DNA from: Pseudomonadota bacterium
GTDB lineage: Bacteria > Pseudomonadota > Alphaproteobacteria > Rhizobiales > Beijerinckiaceae
NCBI GenBank assembly: GCA_023452965.1
Contig: JAEXUU010000398.1
Coordinates: forward strand, 1 to 12,234
DNA: 12,234 nucleotides
Direction: 5' to 3'
Shown here: one piece after another, positions 6,452-12,234 of the stretch
Numbering within the stretch: position 1 is the first letter of the stretch
Layout of the letters: each line of letters begins with the position of its first letter
Program-made: the position numbers and the translations under genes
The notes under the pieces: generated by a model
What the model was told of the DNA's origin: nothing
Databases searched by the model: none
The model's input: only the letters and a program-made list of their open reading frames with translations

Positions 6452-7504
6452 CTACGGTTGCATAGCTCTGCCTTGGGCGGTGGTTGGCGTTCCCTCGTAC
6501 CATCCTCGAGACGCCTTCACGATCCGCACCACCGACAGCATGACGGGCACCTCGACGAGCACGCCCACGACGGTCGCCAGCGCCGCCCCGGAGTTCAAAC
6601 CGAAGAGGCTGATGGCCGCCGCTACGGACAACTCGAAGAAGTTGCTGGCCCCGATCAGCGCGGCTGGGGCCGCCACGCACCACGCCACCCCGAGCTTCCG
6701 GCTGAGCCAATATGCGAGCCCGGCGTTCAGATAGACTTGAATGATGATGGGGACCGCAAGGAGCCCGATGACCACCGGCTGGGCGAGGATTTGCTCTCCC
6801 TGAAAACCGAACAGGAGCACGAGAGTGGCCAGCAGGGCCACGAGCGAGACCGGCTGCAGGATGCCTAGCGTCCGTTGAAGAGCGTCGTTGCCGGAGGCCG
6901 TCAGGGCCTTCCTCCAAACCTGCGCGACCATGACCGGGACGACGATGTAGAGCGCCACCGACAGCAGCAAGGTCGACCACGGCACGGTGATCGAAGCGAC
7001 CCCGAGCAGAAGACCGACCAGCGGGGCGAACAGGACGACCATGAGCAGGTCGTTCAGGGCGACTTGGCTGAGGGTGAAGTTGGGCTCCCCATCGCACAGG
7101 TTCGACCAGACGAAGACCATGGCCGTGCAGGGCGCAGCGGCGAGCAAGATCAACCCCGCGATGTAGCTCTGGATTTGGTCGGAGGGCAGCATGGGCGCGA
7201 ACAGGTGGCCGATGAAGAATGCCCCCAGCAGCGCCATGGAGAACGGCTTCACGGCCCAGTTGACGAAGAGGGTGACCCCCACGCCTCGCCAGTGCTTCCG
7301 AACCTCCCCGAGGGCGCCGAAGTCGATCTTGAGCAGCATCGGCACGATCATCAGCCAGATCAGCACCGCGACCAGCAGGTTGACGTTGGCGACTTCGAGA
7401 GCAGCGACCGCCGCGAAGGCTGCGGGGAATGCGTGGCCCATGCCGACACCGACGACGATGCAGAGGGCGACCCAGACCGAAAGATAACGCTCGAAGGTGC
7501 TCAC
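6452..7504 (-). CDS. acr3: Arsenite efflux permease Acr3
   Basis: The 350-residue inner-membrane protein has about ten hydrophobic segments and the Acr3 hallmarks: FERYLSVWVALCIVVGVGMG at the N-terminus, VPMLLKIDFGAL, the substrate-site cysteine C126 in ILLAAAPCTAMVFVWSNL, and E291 in IGASNFFELSVAAAISLFG. These correspond in place to the essential Cys and Glu of characterised Acr3 proteins. It exports arsenite, probably by exchange with protons. The start is a GTG overlapping the arsC stop in GTGA, with GAGGA six bases upstream, so translation is coupled to ArsC, which produces its substrate. It is the last gene of the ars cluster. The length is normal for the family. Confidence 0.95.
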   Translation of the reverse strand: MSTFERYLSVWVALCIVVGVGMGHAFPAAFAAVAALEVANVNLLVAVLIWLMIVPMLLKIDFGALGEVRKHWRGVGVTLFVNWAVKPFSMALLGAFFIGHLFAPMLPSDQIQSYIAGLILLAAAPCTAMVFVWSNLCDGEPNFTLSQVALNDLLMVVLFAPLVGLLLGVASITVPWSTLLLSVALYIVVPVMVAQVWRKALTASGNDALQRTLGILQPVSLVALLATLVLLFGFQGEQILAQPVVIGLLAVPIIIQVYLNAGLAYWLSRKLGVAWCVAAPAALIGASNFFELSVAAAISLFGLNSGAALATVVGVLVEVPVMLSVVRIVKASRGWYEGTPTTAQGRAMQP

Positions 7505-8028
7505 GCCACGTCCTCGTGCTTGCCCGTGGCGCCTTCGATCAGGCCGATGGCTTGCAGGCGGCTCGTCAGGGCCAACTCGTCGAGCGAGGCGAGGGGCAGG
7601 CTTGTGAAAAGCGTGACGCGGTTCTTGAGGTATCGGAGAGCCGCGACGAAGGCCCGCTCCTTGTCGAGGTCAGTCCCCTCTACGGCAGCCGGGTCCTCGA
7701 TGCCCCAGTGGGCCGTGGCAGGCTTGCCGGGCCAGTATGGGCAGGCTTCCCCGGCCGCGTTATCGCAGACAGTGATGATGAAATCCATGACCGGAGCGCC
7801 TTCACCTGCGAACTCGTCCCAGCTTTTGGAGCGCAGTCCTTGGGTCGGAATGTCGGCCGCCTCCAGCACCTTCAGCGCGAATGGATTGACTACGCCCTTG
7901 GGCTGACTGCCTGCGGAGTAGACGTTGAACCGACCAGCGCCTTCGGCCCTGAGAACTGCTTCGGCGAGGATGGAGCGGGCGGTGTTCCCGGTGCACAGGA
8001 ACAGGACGTTGTAGGGGCGGTCAGTCAC
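7501..8028 (-). CDS. arsC: Arsenate reductase ArsC, LMW-phosphatase/thioredoxin type
   Basis: This 175-residue cytosolic enzyme has the phosphatase P-loop C12-TGNTA-R18-S19, the DP pair at 112-113 that supplies the general acid, and the two further redox cysteines C88 and C96 (VCDNAAGEACPYWPG). This triple-Cys layout is that of the thioredoxin-coupled family, like pI258 ArsC, rather than the glutaredoxin-coupled E. coli type. It reduces arsenate to arsenite for export by Acr3. The start is GTG with GGAG seven bases before it. It overlaps the end of arsR1 by 8 bases and the start of acr3 by 4, so the three genes form a tight unit. The 30-residue C-terminal extension is common in this subgroup. 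Confidence 0.93.
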   Translation of the reverse strand: MTDRPYNVLFLCTGNTARSILAEAVLRAEGAGRFNVYSAGSQPKGVVNPFALKVLEAADIPTQGLRSKSWDEFAGEGAPVMDFIITVCDNAAGEACPYWPGKPATAHWGIEDPAAVEGTDLDKERAFVAALRYLKNRVTLFTSLPLASLDELALTSRLQAIGLIEGATGKHEDVA

Positions 8029-8374
8029 AGGTGCGCTCCGGCGGGCAGCAGGGGGTGAGTTCGGCGATGAGAGGGGCGCAGACGTCTGGCCGGCCTTCGC
8101 AGCAGTCCTTCATGAGGAACACCGTGACGGCGCGTAGGGCATCCAGATTGGCCCGGTAGTAGATCGAGCGGCTTTCACGCTTGGCGTGGATCAGGCCGGC
8201 CCGCGACAGCACCGCGAGGTGCGTCGACATGGTGTTCTGCCTCACAGCCAGCTGATCGGCGATGTCGCCTGCTGGCAGGCCATCGGGCTCGTGCTTGACA
8301 AGCAGACGGAACACATCGAGCCGGGTCGACTGGGCGAGCGCCGCGAGCGCGAGGATGGCGTCTTCTGTTTCCAT
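8021..8374 (-). CDS. arsR: ArsR/SmtB-family arsenic repressor (arsR1)
   Basis: The 117-residue winged-helix protein has a recognition helix in NTMSTHLAVLSRAGLI (47-62) and a beta wing at KRESRSIYYRA. C91-C92 and C99 give CC-x6-C, similar to the C-terminal arsenite site of Acidithiobacillus ArsR (C95, C96, C102). Three more cysteines (109, 110, 116) lie in the tail. Arsenite binding would release it from DNA. The start ATG overlaps a repeated ATATATCGAG operator. There is no Shine-Dalgarno, so the message is probably leaderless. It heads arsC and acr3 and should repress its own unit. Confidence 0.92.
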   Translation of the reverse strand: METEDAILALAALAQSTRLDVFRLLVKHEPDGLPAGDIADQLAVRQNTMSTHLAVLSRAGLIHAKRESRSIYYRANLDALRAVTVFLMKDCCEGRPDVCAPLIAELTPCCPPERTCD

Positions 8375-8409
8375 ATATCGAGATACGCCGATATATCGAG
8401 TGCCGTCAA
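8373..8409 (-). promoter_or_regulatory. arsR1 promoter and operator overlapping the MFS stop and the arsR1 start
   Basis: On the minus strand TTGACG (8409-8404) overlaps the MFS stop codon, and a -10-like GTATCT lies at 8386-8381 after 17 bases. This predicts a start of transcription at about the A of the arsR1 ATG (8374). Two direct copies of ATATATCGAG (8373-8382 and 8391-8400) are 18 bases apart; the distal one contains the perfect palindrome CGATATATCG (8389-8398). Repressor bound here would cover both the -10 box and the start codon. Site assignment is by pattern and position only. Confidence 0.6.
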
Positions 8410-9572
8410 TCCCCCGAGGGCGAGGCGTGAACGAGGAGGAGGCAGACCAGCGCCCCCAAGCTCATCGCGGCAGAGACCATGAGAGCCCCCGCGCCAAAGC
8501 GGTCGATCAGGGCTCCAAAGAGAATAGGGGCGACACCCTGAGCAAGTCGCGCAGGCGCCCCGATGAGGCCCAGCCGGTAGCCATAGTTCGCTGGGCCGAA
8601 CACCGCGAGCGGGACCGTCCCTCGTGCAATCGTCATCACCCCGTTCCCCGCTCCGTGGAGCACCGCAAAAAGGCCGGTGACAGCGACGCTCGTACCGCCC
8701 AGAAGGGCAAGCACGGCCACGCCTATGGGGTGGAGCGCAGCGGCGAGGCGGGCTGAGAGCAGGGGATGGAAGCGCCCTAAAAGGCCGACCTCGGCCAACC
8801 GGGCGGCGACCTGAGCAGGCCCGATGAGCGTGCCCGCGAGCACTGCGGCAGCCGGGGAGGAGCCTGACGCTTCGAGGATGCGGGGCAGATGCGCGGCCAT
8901 CGCCCCGGAGACCATCCACGCGAGTGCGAAAACCACCGACAACAGCACCATCCGTCGGTCGATGGGCACGCTCGGCTTGGCAGTGTGTGCCGCTTCAGCG
9001 GTCGTGCGCTCGGTCCTTGGGATGAGCAGGAGGTTCACCGGCAGGGCCACGCAGAGGTGCGCCAAGGCCCAGCCGAGGCATGTCCAGCGCCACCCATACT
9101 CAGCCAGTCCCCAAGCCGTCAGGGGCCATCCTACGGTGCTGGCGAAGCCGGCAATCAAGGTGATGCCAGTGATGGCCGGCCGGGCGCTCGTCCCGTAGAT
9201 GCGGCCGAGAGCGGCGAAGGCGGTGTCGTATAGGCCCAGCGACATCCCCAGGCCAATCACCAGCCACGCAAACCACATGGCGGCCTGAGAGTGCGCGAGG
9301 CCCAAGGCGGCCAGCCCGAAGGCCAGCACGACATTCGAGACCACGAGGACGCCGCGCCCGCCGAAGACGTCGATGGTTCTGCCAATGCGGGGTCCGAGGA
9401 GTGCGGACGCGATCAGCGAAATCGAGAATGCCGCGAAGACCTCGGTGCTGCTGACGCCAACGTCGCGGGCGATTGGATCGGCAAGGATGGCGGGGAGGTA
9501 GTAGCTCGACGCCCACGCGATGGTTTGGGTCGAGCCAAGCGCCAGAACGACCCGAAGCTGATCTCGACCCAT
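8406..9572 (-). CDS. MFS transporter of the arsenic cluster
   Basis: The 388-residue protein has about twelve hydrophobic segments and a central charged loop (PRTERTTAEAAHTAKPSVPI), the usual six-plus-six MFS plan. The motif A-like stretch after the second segment reads GPRIGRTIDVFGGRGVLVVS. It starts one base after the flavoprotein stop with no SD of its own, so it is likely translated by reinitiation. MFS exporters in ars operons include ArsJ (1-arseno-3-phosphoglycerate, with a GAPDH partner) and ArsK. No GAPDH gene is present here, so ArsJ is unlikely. An efflux role for a metalloid compound made or handled by the flavoprotein is inferred. The substrate is unknown. Confidence 0.85.
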   Translation of the reverse strand: MGRDQLRVVLALGSTQTIAWASSYYLPAILADPIARDVGVSSTEVFAAFSISLIASALLGPRIGRTIDVFGGRGVLVVSNVVLAFGLAALGLAHSQAAMWFAWLVIGLGMSLGLYDTAFAALGRIYGTSARPAITGITLIAGFASTVGWPLTAWGLAEYGWRWTCLGWALAHLCVALPVNLLLIPRTERTTAEAAHTAKPSVPIDRRMVLLSVVFALAWMVSGAMAAHLPRILEASGSSPAAAVLAGTLIGPAQVAARLAEVGLLGRFHPLLSARLAAALHPIGVAVLALLGGTSVAVTGLFAVLHGAGNGVMTIARGTVPLAVFGPANYGYRLGLIGAPARLAQGVAPILFGALIDRFGAGALMVSAAMSLGALVCLLLVHASPSGD

Positions 9573-9573
9573 G

Positions 9574-10956
9574 TTAGCCGCAGCATGCCCGGTTGGTGGC
9601 TTCTAGTGAGGCCGTGGTGGCCGTCGTGGTCTTCGCTGGGGTGCAGCAGGCCGCCTCGGTCACGGCGGGTTCCGGGGTCTCGCAGCAGCCACTGGACGTT
9701 GCCCCTCTTGAGATGTTGCAGACCCCCGTCTCGGGGAGCACCAACTCGACACGGCGGGCCGCCTCGTGGTCACCGGCAAGCTCCGCCGCAATCGACCTGA
9801 CTTGCTCGTAGCCGGTCATCATCAGGAACGTCGGTGCCCGCCCGTAGGACTTCATGCCGGCGATGTAGAGCCCCGGTTCCGGCTGGGACAACTCGGCTGC
9901 TCCATGCGGGCGTACGGTGCCACAGCTGTGCTCGTTGGGGTCGATCAAGGGGGCCAGGGCCGGCGGGCATTCAAGGGCCGGGTCCAGCGACGTCCGCAGT
10001 TCTGAGAGGAGGCCGAGGTCGGGCCGGAAGCCCGTGCTGACCACCAACTCGTCAACGAGAACGTGCCTCCCGCAGCAACCCGACCCGGCGCCGACGCGGA
10101 GCTTGCCGTCGACCTCGCTCAGGTGGCTGACGCTGAAGCCAATCTCGACCTGAACTCGGCCCTCGGTCACGATCCGCGCGAAGGCCGCTCCGAGTTCACC
10201 ACGGGCAGATAGGGCGTCGTTGGCACCTCCACCGAACGACTTCGACGGGTCCGTGCCCCTCACCAGCCAGACGACACGGGTGGCGGGTGCCTGCTGAGCA
10301 AGGCGGGAGAGGTCGAGCAAGGTCCCGATGGCGGAATGGCCCGCACCAAGGACAGCGATTGTCCTGCCCTCGTATCTAGCCCTGTCCCGGCCGAGGACTT
10401 CCGGCATCCCATAGCGAACGTGGTGGGAAGCGGTGTCTTCGCCGATGGCAGGGAGGCCATTGCCGCCCGCCGGGTTGGGTGACGACCACGTCCCGCTGGT
10501 GTCGATGACCGCGTCCGCCTTCAGCGTCATGCCCCCTTCGCCAATCTGATAGCGGACCTCGAAGGGGGCGCCCTCGCGTCCCTTGGTCTTCACCTTGTCG
10601 AAGCCGACACGGCCGATGCTGATGACCTTGGAGTTTGTCCGAAGGTGCTCGCGGAGGGGCGTCAGGGCGCTGAGGGGTTTCAGGTACAAATCGCGAAGCT
10701 CGCCCCCTGTCGGGTAGACGTCGGGCTCCGGGGCGTTCCATCCCGCCGCCGCGAGGAGGCGCTCAGACGCCTTGTCGACGTTGAAGCTCCATGGCGAGAA
10801 CAACTGGACGTGAGACCACTGGGCCACCGCATGCCCGACCTCGGGTCCTGCCTCTAGGACGATAGGCTGAAGGCCGCGCTCCAAGACGTGAGCCGCTGCC
10901 GCAAGACCCACCGGCCCAGCGCCGATGATGGCCACCGACTTCACCTTGCTTTCCAT
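9574..10956 (-). CDS. FAD/NAD(P)-binding flavoprotein with Cys-rich tail, arsenic-cluster associated
   Basis: The 460-residue protein has an FAD-binding Rossmann motif at 12-22 (GAGPVGLAAAA) and an NAD(P)-binding motif GAGHSAIGT at 204-212, the two-dinucleotide plan of flavin monooxygenases and related oxidoreductases. VVSTGFRPDLGLL near 307-318 is the second FAD contact usual in this fold. A further CC pair is at 295-296. The last 50 residues are a linker-like Thr/Ala-rich tail with C413 and CC pairs at 424-425, 437-438 and 458-459, well suited to bind As(III) or another soft metalloid. ArsO-type monooxygenases occur in ars islands, but this longer version is a different subgroup, so no symbol is given. 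AAGGA eight bases before the ATG supports the start. It is transcribed after arsR2 and coupled to the MFS gene. Confidence 0.85.
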   Translation of the reverse strand: MESKVKSVAIIGAGPVGLAAAAHVLERGLQPIVLEAGPEVGHAVAQWSHVQLFSPWSFNVDKASERLLAAAGWNAPEPDVYPTGGELRDLYLKPLSALTPLREHLRTNSKVISIGRVGFDKVKTKGREGAPFEVRYQIGEGGMTLKADAVIDTSGTWSSPNPAGGNGLPAIGEDTASHHVRYGMPEVLGRDRARYEGRTIAVLGAGHSAIGTLLDLSRLAQQAPATRVVWLVRGTDPSKSFGGGANDALSARGELGAAFARIVTEGRVQVEIGFSVSHLSEVDGKLRVGAGSGCCGRHVLVDELVVSTGFRPDLGLLSELRTSLDPALECPPALAPLIDPNEHSCGTVRPHGAAELSQPEPGLYIAGMKSYGRAPTFLMMTGYEQVRSIAAELAGDHEAARRVELVLPETGVCNISRGATSSGCCETPEPAVTEAACCTPAKTTTATTASLEATNRACCG

Positions 10957-10966
10957 CGTCTCGATC

Positions 10967-10985
10967 CTTCCAGAGATACCGAAAT
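10967..10985 (-). promoter_or_regulatory. Second ArsR2-type operator before the flavoprotein gene
   Basis: CTTCCAGAGATACCGAAAT matches the site upstream of arsR2 at 17 of 19 positions. It lies between arsR2 and the flavoprotein and covers the latter's Shine-Dalgarno sequence. An inner promoter or translational-level roadblock for the flavoprotein and MFS genes is possible. Confidence 0.55.
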
Positions 10986-10998
10986 AGAAGACCCGATT

Positions 10999-11322
10999 TC
11001 ACGCTGCATGTTCGTTGTCGGCCACGCTCCCGCAGCGGTCGCCAGCGCAGCATTCCTCAACAAGGAAGCCCACCAACTGGCCCATGACCTCGTAGTTGGC
11101 CCGGCAGACCAGCGTGGTCGCCTGCCGCTCCTGCGTCACCAACCCGACCGCTAGGAGGGCCTTCAGGTGGTGCGACAGGGTCGACGAGGGGATGCCCAAG
11201 TCGGACTGCAACTTGCCCACGGGCGAGCCGTTGGAGCCCGCGCGAACAAGGCTCCGGTAGATGCGAAGCCGGGTCGGGTTGCCGAGGGCTTCGAGGCGGC
11301 TGGCTGCTTGGTCCAAGATCAT
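10999..11322 (-). CDS. arsR: ArsR/SmtB-family repressor (arsR2)
   Basis: The 107-residue winged-helix repressor has the recognition helix in IPSSTLSHHLKALLAVGLV (44-62) and the arsenite-type cysteines C91-C92 and C97 (EECCAGDRCG), plus C73. It belongs to a different ArsR branch from arsR1: alignment by eye shows only the general fold in common. It is the first gene of the flavoprotein/MFS unit and probably controls that unit and itself through the two near-identical 19-base sites. The nearest SD-like AGGGAG is 12 bases from the ATG, which is long. Confidence 0.9.
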   Translation of the reverse strand: MILDQAASRLEALGNPTRLRIYRSLVRAGSNGSPVGKLQSDLGIPSSTLSHHLKALLAVGLVTQERQATTLVCRANYEVMGQLVGFLVEECCAGDRCGSVADNEHAA

Positions 11323-11363
11323 GCCGACAAGGTGCTCCCTTGGAAAAGTGGAGTCAATCCATG

Positions 11364-11382
11364 TTTCCAGAGATACGGAAAT
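11364..11382 (-). promoter_or_regulatory. Operator-like site upstream of arsR2
   Basis: TTTCCAGAGATACGGAAAT contains the inverted repeat TTTCC...GGAAA and lies 41 bases upstream of the arsR2 start, in the gap after the resolvase gene. Its near-copy at 10967 and its position argue for ArsR2 binding. No clear -35 box was identified. Confidence 0.6.
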
Positions 11383-11416
11383 AAGAGGCGAGCTTGGCTA
11401 TAGGCGAGAGGGACGA

Positions 11417-11986
11417 TTATTGCTCGGCGACCTGTCGCGCCTTGAGGAGGCGATGGACGCTGGCCTTGCCGATGCCTAGTTGGCGGGCGATCTCCGATAG
11501 GCTGATGCCCTTGGCCGCCAGCGACACAACCTCTCCTTCCTTGGCCCGTGCCGTGGGCGCCCGGCCCTTGTACTTCCCCGCAGCCTTGGCCTTCGCAATC
11601 CCCTCCCTCTGGCGTTCAAGCATGATCTCGCGCTCGAACTGAGCCACGCTTCCAAGCACGTTCAGCATCAGCCTCCCGGTAGGCGTTCCCGTGTCGAGGT
11701 TCATCGAGAGGATGCGCAGGGTGGCCCCCTTGTCCTCGACGAGCTTCAGCAACTCCATCAAGTGGGCCATAGAACGGGCGAGACGGTCCAGCTTGGTCAC
11801 GACAAGCACGTCATCAGGGCGGAGGTTGTCGAGCGCACGGGCCAACTCCAGCCGCTCGCCTACGTCCACAGATGACACCTGCTCGACATAGGTCCTCTCG
11901 CATCCGGCGCCGGCTAGGTCGCGTTGCTGGGCTTCTAGGCCCGCCGTCTGATCGAGGGTTGAAGTGCGGGCGTAACCGATGAGCAT
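11417..11986 (-). CDS. Serine resolvase (Tn3 TnpR / TniR type)
   Basis: The 189-residue recombinase begins MLIGYARTSTLDQ, with R7 and catalytic S9. It has the resolvase core VVTKLDRLARSMAHLMELL, the E-helix hinge AQFEREIMLERQREGIAKAK, and a C-terminal helix-turn-helix (GISLSEIARQLGIGKASVH). Length and order are those of transposon resolvases, not of large serine integrases. ATG at 11986 is chosen because GGAG stands six bases before it; ATGs further up have no SD. It resolves cointegrates formed by replicative transposition, acting at a res site that should adjoin the gene, where a repeat-rich stretch is found. It is read toward the ars cluster, and its symbol (tnpR or tniR) depends on the unseen transposase. 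Confidence 0.92.
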   Translation of the reverse strand: MLIGYARTSTLDQTAGLEAQQRDLAGAGCERTYVEQVSSVDVGERLELARALDNLRPDDVLVVTKLDRLARSMAHLMELLKLVEDKGATLRILSMNLDTGTPTGRLMLNVLGSVAQFEREIMLERQREGIAKAKAAGKYKGRAPTARAKEGEVVSLAAKGISLSEIARQLGIGKASVHRLLKARQVAEQ

Positions 11987-12001
11987 GGCAGTCTCCATGT
12001 G

Positions 12002-12116
12002 ACGACGTTCCACTAGGGTCTTAGAGCTTCCTTTGAATGTCAATGGACCATTCTTGTGGAACGTTCTGCCCTCATCTTGGAACGGTCCATTAGCCCAAGC
12101 CCTGTGGAACGTCGTT
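12002..12116. repeat. res-like region next to the resolvase
   Basis: About 115 bases upstream of the resolvase gene are full of inverted repeats. ACGACGTTCCAC (12002-12013) is mirrored perfectly by GTGGAACGTCGT (12104-12115). GACGTTC (12004-12010) has a near mirror GAATGTC (12035-12041), AATGGACC (12042-12049) is mirrored by GGTCCATT (12084-12091), and GGAACG also occurs at 12058 and 12079. Size, position and multiple sub-repeats fit a three-subsite res site that also holds the resolvase promoter. Confidence 0.6.
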
Positions 12117-12201
12117 GGCTTTAGGAAAGCTGTGCATGCCCTTCGAGGACCGCTGTGAACGACTACCCTTGGTGGCGTAGCCTCATCGCTGAGGTGCCGG
12201 C

Positions 12202-12234
12202 ATGAACCCGTTCAAGAACCTTCAGATGAGCCTG
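12202..12234 (+). CDS. Start of an unidentified gene, cut by the window edge
   Basis: ATG at 12202 opens a frame of 11 codons (MNPFKNLQMSL) with no stop before the edge, and GAGG lies seven bases before the start. It is divergent from the resolvase, with the res-like region between them, the place where Tn3- and Tn552-like elements keep transposition genes. Eleven residues are not enough to name it. The 85 bases before it (12117-12201) show nothing else definite. Confidence 0.4.
   Translation, partial: MNPFKNLQMSL

Larger units (their letters stand above)
3108..12234. mobile_element. Arsenic-resistance island inserted in comM (left end inside window, right end outside)
   Basis: The left boundary is placed at about 3104-3108, where comM homology ends. 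The first foreign bases include TGTTGACAATGGACC, a TGT-type start common among Tn7/Tn552/Tn402-like transposons. Inside are ParB-like and zinc-finger genes, a nucleotidyltransferase pair, an ars cluster, and a serine resolvase with a res-like region. Transposon families of the Tn7/Tn402 group with DDE transposases commonly pair cargo with a resolvase, and comM is the known target of Tn6022/AbaR islands in Acinetobacter. No transposase or integrase gene other than the resolvase is in view, and neither the right end nor the target duplication can be seen. The family is therefore inferred. Confidence 0.7.

Noticed and set aside
6875..7906. A 343-codon + strand frame opposite acr3 and arsC
   Set aside because: It is antisense to two certain genes and reads as Asp/Gln/His/Arg-rich filler.
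11987..12043. Longer resolvase starts at 12043 or 11998
   Set aside because: They lack an SD and would run into the res-like region. MLIGYAR at 11986 is the family's normal start and has GGAG six bases upstream.
12136..12180. Short + strand ORF of 14 codons ending at 12180
   Set aside because: It has no SD, no recognisable product, and length expected by chance.
1..12234. CRISPR array, tRNA or rRNA gene
   Set aside because: No regularly spaced direct repeats, cloverleaf-like sequence or rRNA-like stretch was noticed on either strand.

Overview
The window reads like a chromosome of a GC-rich alphaproteobacterium, most likely Hyphomicrobiales (Rhizobiales). This rests on the coding style and on a TAXI-type TRAP transporter next to a comM/yifB gene; no rRNA or other taxonomic marker is present, so the placement is an inference. 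A mobile arsenic-resistance island has inserted into comM.

Left flank (1-3107, all + strand): the last codons of a TAXI-family TRAP solute-binding protein, two tandem stem-loops, a complete fused TRAP permease, and then the first ~214 codons of comM. The comM homology stops just before the Walker A loop. From about 3104-3108 the sequence is foreign, starting at a TGTTGACAATGGACC-type end.

Island (about 3108 to beyond 12234): almost every gene is on the minus strand. From the left end inward it carries a ParB/Srx-like protein and a small zinc-finger protein of unknown role, ending in a good terminator at the island edge. Next is a translationally coupled pair made of a minimal nucleotidyltransferase (DUF6932-like) and an unrecognised 330-residue protein, a candidate toxin-antitoxin or defence pair. 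Then comes a six-gene arsenic cluster, in transcription order arsR2, FAD/NAD(P) flavoprotein, MFS transporter, arsR1, arsC, acr3. A Tn3/TniR-type serine resolvase follows, with a repeat-rich, res-like region beside it. At the right edge a + strand ORF begins with a good Shine-Dalgarno sequence but is cut after 11 codons; it could be the start of the transposition genes.

How the parts work together: ArsC reduces arsenate to arsenite and Acr3 exports it. The two ArsR repressors, both with a CC-x(4-6)-C metalloid-binding pattern, sit downstream of operator-like repeats that share a GTATCTC core. The flavoprotein (with a tail of three CC pairs) and the MFS transporter, one base apart, look like a second metalloid oxidation/export branch whose substrate cannot be read from sequence. 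Coupling is tight, with overlapping start and stop codons arsR1/arsC (8 nt) and arsC/acr3 (GTGA). The resolvase and res region point to replicative transposition. Targeting of comM recalls the Tn6022/AbaR elements of Acinetobacter, but the transposase genes and the right end lie outside the window. No tRNA, rRNA or CRISPR array was seen.
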